From: an uncultured Pseudomonadota bacterium
GTDB lineage: Bacteria; Pseudomonadota; Gammaproteobacteria; Burkholderiales; Thiobacillaceae
Reading direction: 5' to 3'
DNA length: 13,423 bases
NCBI GenBank assembly: GCA_903883985.1
Contig: CAISDD010000531.1
Location: 1 to 13,423 of the forward strand
Shown: positions 8,457-13,423 of the stretch, one piece after another
Layout: every line of letters begins with the position of its first letter
Numbering within the stretch: position 1 is the first letter of the stretch
Program-made: the position numbers and the translations under genes
The notes under the pieces: model-generated
What the model saw: the letters and a program-made list of their open reading frames with translations, nothing else
Database searches by the model: none
What the model was told of the DNA's origin: nothing

Positions 8457-8462
8457 ACTATA
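8457..8462 (-). promoter_or_regulatory. Candidate -10 box for the LysM-FecR / cyclase operon
   Basis: TATAGT on the minus strand matches TATAAT in five of six bases and sits 30 nt before the ATG at 8426. A poor -35 candidate, TTAGGC, lies 18 nt further upstream. The call rests mainly on the -10 and the position. Confidence 0.35.
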
Positions 8463-8484
8463 TGAAATTCACGAGAAAAAGCCT

Positions 8485-8800
8485 AAGCATATCGGCACTC
8501 CGCTCACTCCCCCCGTCACTCGGGTCATGTTGCTGGGCGCGGGAGAACTGGGTAAGGAAGTAATCATCGCCTTGCAACGCATGGGCGTCGAGGTCATCGC
8601 GGTGGACCGCTACGATGGCAAACCGCTCCCAGACCTATGACCGATGGCAATGTCCTGGCGCGCAGGATTGATTCCGGGAAACCGCAGTTCGTGGCTCCAG
8701 AAATCGAGACCATCGCCACCGAAGCCATGATATTACAGGAGGTTTCCGGCCTGTTCCGGGTCATACCCGGTACCCGCAGCCTCCACCTCAGAGAGGACTT
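8485..8800 (+). pseudogene. purT: purT relic (formate-dependent GAR transformylase), internal deletion and 3' loss
   Basis: Two adjacent reading frames match consecutive parts of the PurT N-terminus. The first (from 8485) reads HIGTPLTPPVTRVMLLGAG and ELGKEVIIALQRMGVEVIAV, ending DRYDGKP before a stop at 8638-8640. The second, in another frame from 8637, reads MTDGNVLARR and KPQFVAPEIETIATEAM, and then weakly GLFRVIPGTRSLHLRED to about 8796. The roughly 12 residues that normally join the two parts in PurT (the VAHRSHVIN region) are missing, so a small frame-changing deletion has occurred. Intact PurT is about 390 aa, with an ATP-grasp domain; only the first ~115 positions remain. There is no in-frame ATG at the normal start. 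The fragment ends at a C-rich palindromic element. No function is expected. Confidence 0.85.
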
Positions 8801-8826
8801 CCCCCCTTCCCCCGAGAGGATCAATC

Positions 8827-8861
8827 CCACCTACCCCCCTTTTCCAAAGGGGGGTAGGTGG
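8827..8861. repeat. C/G-rich perfect palindrome, part of a repeat element (about 8800-8935)
   Basis: CCACCTACCCCCCTTT (8827-8842) is exactly complementary to AAAGGGGGGTAGGTGG (8846-8861), a 16-bp stem with a 3-nt loop. A related block at 8896-8925 (CCTCCCCCTTAGAAAAGGG followed by GACTGAGGGGG) looks like a second, degraded half. This style of C5T3/A3G5 palindrome is a dispersed intergenic repeat in many bacteria. It directly follows the purT relic. No T-run follows on either strand, so a terminator role is unlikely. Confidence 0.7.
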
Positions 8862-8965
8862 CCTTATCCCCGTGAAATCCCTTCGGTGCGGACTGCCTCC
8901 CCCTTAGAAAAGGGAGACTGAGGGGGATTTCCTCCTCCTCTTGATCATTTTTATGAGTCCCGTTG

Positions 8966-8988
8966 GGCGGAATGCCGTTTATTCCGGC
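8966..8988 (+). repeat. GGCGGAAT palindrome, copy 1
   Basis: GGCGGAAT, the loop GCCGTTT and ATTCCGGC form an 8-bp stem with one mismatch in the right arm. The orientation matches copy 3 at 11423. A tract of short repeats (ACACCGCACC twice) follows. Confidence 0.75.
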
Positions 8989-9076
8989 GACCAACCCCAA
9001 CACCGCACCTACACCGCACCGAACCTCGCAGCCTGGTGAGCGACGGGGGGGGGGCGTGGAACCGTTTCAGGAATAC

Positions 9077-9099
9077 GGCGGAATAAACGACATTCCGCC
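9077..9099 (-). repeat. GGCGGAAT palindrome, copy 2, inverted
   Basis: GGCGGAAT, the loop AAACGAC and ATTCCGCC form a perfect 8-bp stem. The loop is the reverse complement of GTCGTTT, so this copy points opposite to copies 1 and 3. Copies 1 and 2 thus bracket about 90 bp, including a run of ten G (9045-9054), in the manner of a small non-coding mobile element. Confidence 0.75.
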
Positions 9100-9141
9100 A
9101 AACGCTGGCTGCCATCCCCTGACCGACCCTGGACTCCCCGT

Positions 9142-9179
9142 GCCAGAGCCGCGATCTCCGTGAAGAACGCGGCTCTGGC
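9142..9179 (-). other. 12-bp stem-loop just past the DGR template repeat
   Basis: GCCAGAGCCGCG (9142-9153) pairs perfectly with CGCGGCTCTGGC (9168-9179) around a 14-nt loop. On the minus strand it begins 6 nt after the 3' end of the template repeat. In characterised DGRs, the spacer RNA downstream of the template folds and is needed for cDNA priming; this hairpin could be such a structure, or a terminator without a T-run. Confidence 0.6.
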
Positions 9180-9185
9180 GGCGGG

Positions 9186-9313
9186 GGTACTGGCAGAACA
9201 CACAAGACGGAAGCCGTTGTTTTTGTTCGGTTTGGCGGTGGTGTTCCTGTTGCGGTTGGCCGCACGGGTGTTCCCGGAATTGTTGTTCCAAGAGCCACCA
9301 CGCAGGACACGCT
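9186..9313 (-). repeat. Adenine-rich template-repeat-like sequence (DGR TR)
   Basis: On the minus strand this 128-bp segment aligns without gaps to the 3' end of the caspase-FGE gene (9544-9671). Read in the matching frame it gives RVLRGGSWNNN, then mostly Asn, Lys and Thr codons (AAC, AAA, ACC), and closes with NNGFRLV. That is the standard content of a DGR template aimed at an FGE-type variable protein. By hand count 34 of 128 positions differ from the gene: 18 of the 33 template adenines and 16 of the 95 other bases. A stop (9324-9326) lies in this frame four codons before the match begins, so it is not the end of a second intact FGE gene. It lies beyond the gene's terminator and would need its own promoter; I see none. 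Confidence 0.78.
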
Positions 9314-9367
9314 TTGGGACCGGTCAGGCTCTCGCTGTGGTGCCAAAAATCCACCTCGAAAGACGGG

Positions 9368-9447
9368 TGGGGGAGCAGTCTTGCCCGCGAATACTGTGAC
9401 GCCAACCGACATTACCGCAATAAATCGCGGGCAAGCCCGCTCCCACA
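9368..9447. repeat. Inverted REP pair (REPIN-like)
   Basis: The right arm (9424-9447) is identical over 24 bp to the REP at 405-428. The left arm (9368-9390) is the inverted form with 20 of 23 bases matching. The two REPs face each other across 33 bp, the arrangement of a REPIN or BIME. It separates the caspase-FGE gene from the template repeat. Confidence 0.75.
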
Positions 9448-9473
9448 AAAAACCTCGGGGCTCCGCCCCCGAA
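9447..9473 (-). terminator. Rho-independent terminator of the caspase-FGE gene
   Basis: On the minus strand TTCGGGG, the loop GCGGAG and CCCCGAG form a 6-7 bp GC-rich stem, followed by GTTTTTT (9453-9447). It lies about 65 bp past the stop codon at 9538. It would end the caspase-FGE transcript before the template repeat. Confidence 0.7.
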
Positions 9474-9537
9474 CCCCCGACTTCGTGCCTATGCCAACCG
9501 TTTCTGGCAAGGGGTAAAGGGATAAAGGAGCCAAGGA

Positions 9538-11361
9538 TTAATTGGTCCTGGGAGAACGCACAACACGGAAGCCGACGTAGGCGACCACCCTGGCAGCGGA
9601 GTACCAGTGGCCGCTGGCATCACGAGTGATCCCTAAACTGTTGTTCCAGGAGCCACCACGCGGAACACGCTCGGAACACTTGTCATCGACACAATCCTGC
9701 ATCCATTCCCACACATTACCGGACATGTCGTAAAGGCCATAGCCGTTAGGGCGTTTCTGGCCTACCGGGTGAGTTTTTTCACCCGAATTGTCCCCAAACC
9801 AGCCCAAGCCGTCCAGATCGTCGCCACCGCAGTAGGAGTGGTTTTCGCCGCCATCGCAAGCGTATTTCCATTCGCTCTCGGTGGGCGACCGGTATTGCTT
9901 GCCGCTCATCAGGTTGAGTTTGGTTAGGTACTGTTGCACATTGTCCCAAGTCACAGTTTCCACCGGGCAGTTATCGCCGCAGTCCTTGAAAAAGCTCGGA
10001 TTGCTGCCCATCACTGCGCGCCATTGCGCCTGGGTCACCTCGTACTTGCCCATCTCGAAGTCCTTACCGGGGATAGCCACCATCTCCGGCTCGAAGGACG
10101 CGCGGGCACCCTTGTGTGCCCGTTTGAGTTTGTGTGCCGGCTGCGCCCGCTCGGCCCCGTCTGCCAGCCCTTGCACCTGTCGCTTCGCTTCTTCCGACCA
10201 TTGACGGGCATGCGCACGCAATGTGTCCGCCTCGCTGTTGTAGGGATTGGCCTGCGGATAGGCCGCCAGGAAGCGTTCCCAGGCCTGGGTCTTCAGGTCC
10301 GGGCTGTCGGTCATGGCCGCCACCTTGGCATAGTCGGCCCGCATCCGCTCCTGCCAGGCCGACCAGTCGGCGCGGCGCTTGCCCTCGGCCTGGATGTCGT
10401 CCAGGGCAAGGCTACCCAGCTTCGGGGCATCCGGCCCCTGGGGCATGGGTTGCACAACGGGGGTGACCAGCCTGGGAGGAGTATCCAGCGCGAACACGAA
10501 GTCCCCCTTGTCCAGGTTGCGGTCCTGGATCTTGCCGTACTGCGGCGTCTGGGTCTGGTGGCTGTAGTTGGTGACCTTGTCCTCCAGGTAACTGCCTAGT
10601 TCGCTGCCGGTGACGTAGCCGTCGTGGTTGAGGTCGGCAGCCCCCTCCAGCGCGGCGACGAATTCCTTGCGAAAAATACTGATATCCGGCACCGGCTGAT
10701 CGGCACCGCCCGAGGTGATGAACTGGCGCACCGGCTGGGTGGTCTTGAGCGCGATGGCTTCCGGAGCTGTGCGCATCTTGAAGAAGGCGCCAGAGAAGCA
10801 GGCATCGAACACGAACAAGGCGTGTTTGGAGCGTATCTGTTTCGCGTAGCCCTCCATGGCTTCCATGCTCAGGGCGCTCTCGATGAAGCCGCTCGAATCC
10901 CGTTCCGACAGGGGGGCATCCACCGGCACCAGGTAGCCCAGTTGCCGCTCGGCATCTGGCTTGAGGGTGTAGCCGTGGCCGGCGAAGTAGATCAGCAGGC
11001 GCGAGTCCTTCTTCTGGCCATGCAGGCTAACGAAATGCTTGATGGCACGGTCCAGCTTCTCGCCGGTAGGGTTCACTACCTTGATGACATCAAAGCCATG
11101 TTTCTCCAGCACCTTGGCCACCGCTTCCACGTCGCTCTTTACCCCAGGCAGCTTCGGCCAGCCGTTGTTGTAGTCGGATGCCCCGATGACCAGGGCATGG
11201 CTCTCGCCATAGAGTGCGACCGGCTGGGTTTCACCGGGGATGGACAAGGTGATGGGCTTAAGCCCACGGCTGTCCTCGGGCTTGTTGGCTGCCAGGACCG
11301 GCAACGCGATGAGCAGCCAGGCGACGATGAAGACGCGAGCGGTTCGTTGGAGGAAGATCAT
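9538..11361 (-). CDS. Secreted caspase-like protease with EF-hand loop and C-terminal FGE/SUMF1 domain; DGR variable protein
   Basis: The 607-aa product has a signal peptide (about 1-25, ending VLAA), then a caspase-like (peptidase C14) domain at about 52-295. The catalytic dyad is visible: His129 in IYFAGHGY and Cys188 in FVFDACFSG. A perfect EF-hand loop, DLNHDGYVTGSE (243-254), lies inside this domain, suggesting calcium control. A charged, Ala-rich helical linker (about 310-420) leads to a formylglycine-generating-enzyme-like domain (423-605: MGKYEVTQAQW, SPTESEWKYACDGG, YGLYDMSGNVWEWM, RGGSW, GFRVV). FGE-like domains have a C-type-lectin fold and are frequent DGR targets. Residues 575-596 carry the changes seen against the template at 9186-9313. 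The ATG at 11361 opens a clear signal peptide; a GTG three codons upstream has a slightly better ribosome site. A secreted 218-aa protein is encoded 112 bp upstream. Function is inferred: ligand sensing by the variable domain linked to proteolysis. Confidence 0.9.
   Translation of the reverse strand: MIFLQRTARVFIVAWLLIALPVLAANKPEDSRGLKPITLSIPGETQPVALYGESHALVIGASDYNNGWPKLPGVKSDVEAVAKVLEKHGFDVIKVVNPTGEKLDRAIKHFVSLHGQKKDSRLLIYFAGHGYTLKPDAERQLGYLVPVDAPLSERDSSGFIESALSMEAMEGYAKQIRSKHALFVFDACFSGAFFKMRTAPEAIALKTTQPVRQFITSGGADQPVPDISIFRKEFVAALEGAADLNHDGYVTGSELGSYLEDKVTNYSHQTQTPQYGKIQDRNLDKGDFVFALDTPPRLVTPVVQPMPQGPDAPKLGSLALDDIQAEGKRRADWSAWQERMRADYAKVAAMTDSPDLKTQAWERFLAAYPQANPYNSEADTLRAHARQWSEEAKRQVQGLADGAERAQPAHKLKRAHKGARASFEPEMVAIPGKDFEMGKYEVTQAQWRAVMGSNPSFFKDCGDNCPVETVTWDNVQQYLTKLNLMSGKQYRSPTESEWKYACDGGENHSYCGGDDLDGLGWFGDNSGEKTHPVGQKRPNGYGLYDMSGNVWEWMQDCVDDKCSERVPRGGSWNNSLGITRDASGHWYSAARVVAYVGFRVVRSPRTN
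9544..9671 (-). other. Variable repeat (VR) of the caspase-FGE gene
   Basis: This is the last ~128 bp of the coding region, codons 565-606, collinear with the template-like repeat at 9186-9313. Codons whose template adenines differ are 575, 578, 583, 585-589, 591 and 593-596. For example AAC became TAC, GTC, AGC, CAC or ATC, and AAA became GCC or AGG. They form the cluster expected for the ligand face of a C-type-lectin fold. The near-constant end GGCTTCCGT...GTTCT would act as the initiation-of-mutagenic-homing region; it has two mismatches with the template copy. Confidence 0.72.
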
Positions 11362-11422
11362 GGGGTTCACGGCAACCTGAAGAACGGTAGGGAGACTACC
11401 GATGTTAGCGTGAGCTCCGTAG

Positions 11423-11445
11423 GGCGGAATGCAGTTTATTCCGCC
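11423..11445 (+). repeat. GGCGGAAT palindrome, copy 3
   Basis: GGCGGAAT, the loop GCAGTTT and ATTCCGCC form a perfect 8-bp stem. It sits between the caspase-FGE gene and the 218-aa gene. With copies 1 and 2 it brackets the caspase-FGE/template segment. Confidence 0.75.
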
Positions 11446-11473
11446 GCCCCCCCTTACCCGGTGCCATGTTGGG

Positions 11474-12130
11474 TTACGCCGACATGAAGACGTCACATGC
11501 ATTTTTCCCCTCCGCGAGCAACCGGTATTCCCCGGTGAGCCTGAGCTTGGGCCCGCTGCGACCGAACATCTCCGCGCGCAGGGCATCCGCCAGGGCGGCT
11601 CCGAGAATGGAATCCACCGTTTGTTCCAGGGCGTCGCGTTGATTGCTCAGCTCCGTTTCCGTGGCCGGGATATCCTCGACCCGAAGACCCAGGGCGATGG
11701 CCACCATGCGGTGATCGGTAAAGGCGCGCAGGGTGGCGAGCTGGCGGGTGAGCAGGTCATGACGCGCCTTGCGGTCGCGGGTCGTGATCAGCGCCGCCGC
11801 CCCGGCCGCGAATTCCTTGCGTAGCGAGGCGAGTTTTTCCTGGTACAGATTGGCTGCGTTGCCCGCTTCCAGTAGTGCCTTCGCCCCCGCCGGCTCGTTG
11901 CCACCAGGTATATCGAGATACTGCAAGCCCAGCATGGGCAGGTCGGCTGCGGTGCGGTTCAGCACTCGTGAGCCACAATCCTGCACCTGGATCGCTGCGG
12001 CCAGGTCCGCCGCTGCCCGGCGACAGGCTTCGTCCGGGTTGGAGCCATAGCCAGTGCCTTCGAGCGCATGGGTACTGCCGCTGGCGAATAGCAGACACAG
12101 GGTGGCAATACGGAAGTGGGTGGAACGCAT
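11474..12130 (-). CDS. Secreted protein of unknown function, 218 aa
   Basis: The product starts with a signal peptide (about 1-22, ending THA). The mature start, LEGTGYGSNPDEACRRAAAD, faintly resembles the GxGxGxxxxEA...A pattern of LPP20-type envelope proteins, but there is no lipobox and I do not claim membership. The rest is Ala/Leu-rich and likely helical (LITTRDRKARHDLLTRQLATL), with three cysteines in the mature part. It ends in a short strand-like segment, PKLRLTGEYRLLAEG. The ATG at 12130 has a GGA site about 9 nt upstream. The caspase-FGE gene begins 112 bp downstream on the same strand, with only a palindrome between them. Co-transcription is plausible, and the pair could act together in the periplasm; that is inference. 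Confidence 0.75.
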   Translation of the reverse strand: MRSTHFRIATLCLLFASGSTHALEGTGYGSNPDEACRRAAADLAAAIQVQDCGSRVLNRTAADLPMLGLQYLDIPGGNEPAGAKALLEAGNAANLYQEKLASLRKEFAAGAAALITTRDRKARHDLLTRQLATLRAFTDHRMVAIALGLRVEDIPATETELSNQRDALEQTVDSILGAALADALRAEMFGRSGPKLRLTGEYRLLAEGKNACDVFMSA

Positions 12131-12575
12131 GCGTAGTTTCCAGTCAAAGTGAACAGAAAACCGCGCTCTTCATCGCGCGGCATCGATGACGTCCATTCCT
12201 CGCGGCAGCAAGGCGACCGGCGGCATAAAGTGGGAAATGGCTCGATTAGTCGAGTCTGCGCTCCTTGTCGTCGACAAGCTGGGATATTCAATGGTTAGCG
12301 TGATTGTCTACGAATTATCCCCCGTCCTGGGTCACCCGCATCTCCAACCTCATCAGAGGGGCCGTGTGCCGTCGCCTGGCAGGCATTTCTGGGAGTGGGT
12401 GGGAACAGTCTGTCATTCACGCACGGTCAGAACATCACGAGACAGTTCGACGAACCGGCTTGTGGTGAACGCACGAGCTACGGCTGCTACGGGACTGAGG
12501 GATCGAGGATCATGCCCCCCCCTCGGCAACCATGTCTGCGCTAGACAGACAGAGAAGGTACCGCATGACACAGCC
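12131..12575. other. 445-bp stretch without a convincing gene
   Basis: Frames on both strands give short or low-complexity products with no recognisable domain. A plus-strand frame running from here across the pyrophosphatase-like gene is an antisense shadow. There is a short hairpin at 12161-12180 (CCGCGC/GCGCGG, 8-nt loop) in the leader of the 218-aa gene, and a run of eight C near 12512. The promoter of the 218-aa gene should lie here, but I cannot place it. The stretch may be a decayed gene. Confidence 0.5.
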
Positions 12576-13049
12576 TCAGAACCCAACCCGCGGCCCCGAC
12601 CAGCGTTCAGGGATGGGTGCGGCGCGGGCGATCGCCTCGGCGGCTTCACACCAGCCATCACAAGCATTGCGCCCGGAGCGGCCGCGCCAGAAGTTGAGCA
12701 GGCGCTTGCTCCAGGCGTAGAAAGCGAAGAAGCGCAGTACCGCGCGACGCTGTTTCTCGGTCGGCGCCTGAGCGGCGCAGACCAGTTTGTCATCGGTCAT
12801 GCCCCGGTCAGCCAGGATCACAGCCCCCCAGGCCAGGGTCCGGATGCGCGTACCTCGCGGCAGACGTGGCCCGAGCACCAGCGCATCCAGCAGATCGCCC
12901 TCCTGGCCCAGATATTTCGGCACGGAGCCGTAGTTGTAGGGACAAGACAAAGGGGAGAGGAAATCGATCTGGCCGGTGGAGCCGCGCTTCAAAAAACTGC
13001 CGCGCGGTATCTCGATGACCACCTCGACTTCGAGCGCTTGATTGCTCAT
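12576..13049 (-). CDS. Divergent inorganic pyrophosphatase-like protein
   Basis: The 157-aa product resembles soluble family I inorganic pyrophosphatases (Ppa), which split PPi into two phosphates with Mg2+. It keeps VVIEIPRGS (10-18), CPYNYGSV (36-43), EGDLLDALV (50-58, against DGDPxDxLV in active enzymes) and D81...D86-x-K88 in DRGMTDDK. Several active-site residues of the E. coli enzyme are not where expected: the K-x-E pair after the first strand and the arginine of VDR are not visible, Tyr51 corresponds to Cys36, Asp65 to Glu50, and Lys142 to Ala112. The protein is also shorter than the usual ~175 aa. It may have reduced or altered activity, or a regulatory role. The start has only a weak ribosome site. 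It diverges from typA across 141 bp. Confidence 0.8.
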   Translation of the reverse strand: MSNQALEVEVVIEIPRGSFLKRGSTGQIDFLSPLSCPYNYGSVPKYLGQEGDLLDALVLGPRLPRGTRIRTLAWGAVILADRGMTDDKLVCAAQAPTEKQRRAVLRFFAFYAWSKRLLNFWRGRSGRNACDGWCEAAEAIARAAPIPERWSGPRVGF

Positions 13050-13151
13050 GGGAACATGCCTGGCTGTTTGTCGGTCGCGGCGGAAACGCCTCTGACTTCC
13101 GAATAATAGAAAGGAGGCCTCCCCCCCGCAACAAAGGTGAAAATATCATCG

Positions 13152-13160
13152 TGCTAGAAT
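13152..13160 (+). promoter_or_regulatory. Extended -10 promoter of typA
   Basis: TGCTAGAAT is an extended -10 element (TGn plus TAGAAT, five of six to TATAAT), about 30 nt before the typA ATG. No good -35 is present, which is typical for extended -10 promoters. Confidence 0.5.
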
Positions 13161-13190
13161 GATCGGCTATTTTCTAACGGTTGCCCATTC

Positions 13191-13423
13191 ATGTCCCGCA
13201 CCCTCCGCAATATCGCCATCATCGCCCACGTCGACCATGGCAAGACCACGCTGGTCGACAAGCTCCTGCAACAGTCCGGTTCTTTCGCCGCTCACCAGCA
13301 TCTGACCGAACGGATGATGGACTCCAACGATCTGGAGAAGGAACGCGGCATCACCATCCTGGCCAAGAACGCCTCGGTGGAATACGAGGGCGTACACATC
13401 AACATCGTCGACACCCCCGGACA
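13191..13423 (+). CDS. typA: Translational GTPase TypA/BipA (5' part only, runs off the right edge)
   Basis: The ATG at 13191 opens a frame that stays open to the window edge (77 codons). It starts MSRTLRNIAIIAHVDHGKTT, with the P-loop AHVDHGKTT at 12-20, followed by MDSNDLEKERGITILAKN (switch I) and VDTPG (73-77). The sequence MDSNDLEKERGITI is diagnostic of TypA/BipA rather than EF-G, LepA or RF3. TypA is a ribosome-associated GTPase of about 605 aa involved in 50S assembly and stress adaptation. The ribosome site is poor. The rest of the gene lies outside the window. Confidence 0.95.
   Translation, partial: MSRTLRNIAIIAHVDHGKTTLVDKLLQQSGSFAAHQHLTERMMDSNDLEKERGITILAKNASVEYEGVHINIVDTPG

Noticed and set aside
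9045..9054. Run of ten G as a phase-variation tract
   Set aside because: It is not inside or directly upstream of any supported gene, so switching of a product is not evident.
9186..9323. Template-like segment as the tail of a second FGE gene
   Set aside because: The matching frame has a stop (9324-9326) four codons before the similarity begins, and nothing FGE-like lies upstream. A very short relic cannot be fully excluded.
8951..9448. Minus-strand open frame of 165 aa through the template repeat
   Set aside because: It is in a different frame from the FGE-like reading, is Pro/Arg-rich and passes through REP and palindrome repeats, so it is not a gene.
12186..13106. Plus-strand open frame of 306 aa
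   Set aside because: It runs antisense across the pyrophosphatase-like gene, has no recognisable domain and mixes low-complexity Arg/Pro/Gly segments.

Overview
The window is GC-rich proteobacterial chromosome, most likely from a betaproteobacterium. The clues are RF3 and Ppx sequences close to those of that class, LysM-FecR-FN3 and diguanylate cyclase genes side by side, a sigma-28 type chemoreceptor promoter, and REP-type palindromes. The exact genus cannot be read from the sequence. Nearly all genes lie on the minus strand; only typA at the right edge and a purT relic point right.

Left part (1-8426) is ordinary housekeeping and signalling. In minus-strand transcription order it holds a secreted LysM-FecR-FN3 protein followed 25 bp later by a GGDEF diguanylate cyclase, then a methyl-accepting chemotaxis protein with its own sigma-28 type promoter, an exopolyphosphatase (Ppx/GppA), peptide chain release factor 3 (prfC), and the 5' end of a secreted single-Cache protein cut by the window edge. 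A REP palindrome, a 13-bp tandem repeat and a large hairpin lie between prfC and the Cache gene.

Middle part (8485-11473) is an accessory island full of small repeats. It starts with a decayed purT fragment broken by an internal deletion and cut off next to a C-rich palindromic element. It then carries three copies of a GGCGGAAT palindrome, an inverted REP pair, and a gene for a secreted caspase-like protein with an EF-hand loop and a C-terminal FGE/SUMF1 (C-type-lectin fold) domain. The most interesting signal is here. The last ~128 bp of that gene (9544-9671) align without gaps to a non-coding, adenine-rich copy about 230 bp beyond the stop codon (9186-9313). The differences concentrate at adenines of the non-coding copy: 18 of 33 adenines differ, against 16 of 95 other bases, counted by hand. 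This is the variable-repeat/template-repeat signature of a diversity-generating retroelement (DGR). A 12-bp stem-loop sits 6 nt past the template. No reverse transcriptase or Avd gene is in the window, so the cassette is either a satellite of a remote reverse transcriptase or a decaying locus.

Right part (11474-13423) has a secreted 218-aa protein of unknown function upstream of the caspase gene, a 445-bp stretch without a convincing gene, a divergent inorganic-pyrophosphatase-like protein missing several family active-site residues, and the start of typA (BipA) on the plus strand behind an extended -10 promoter.
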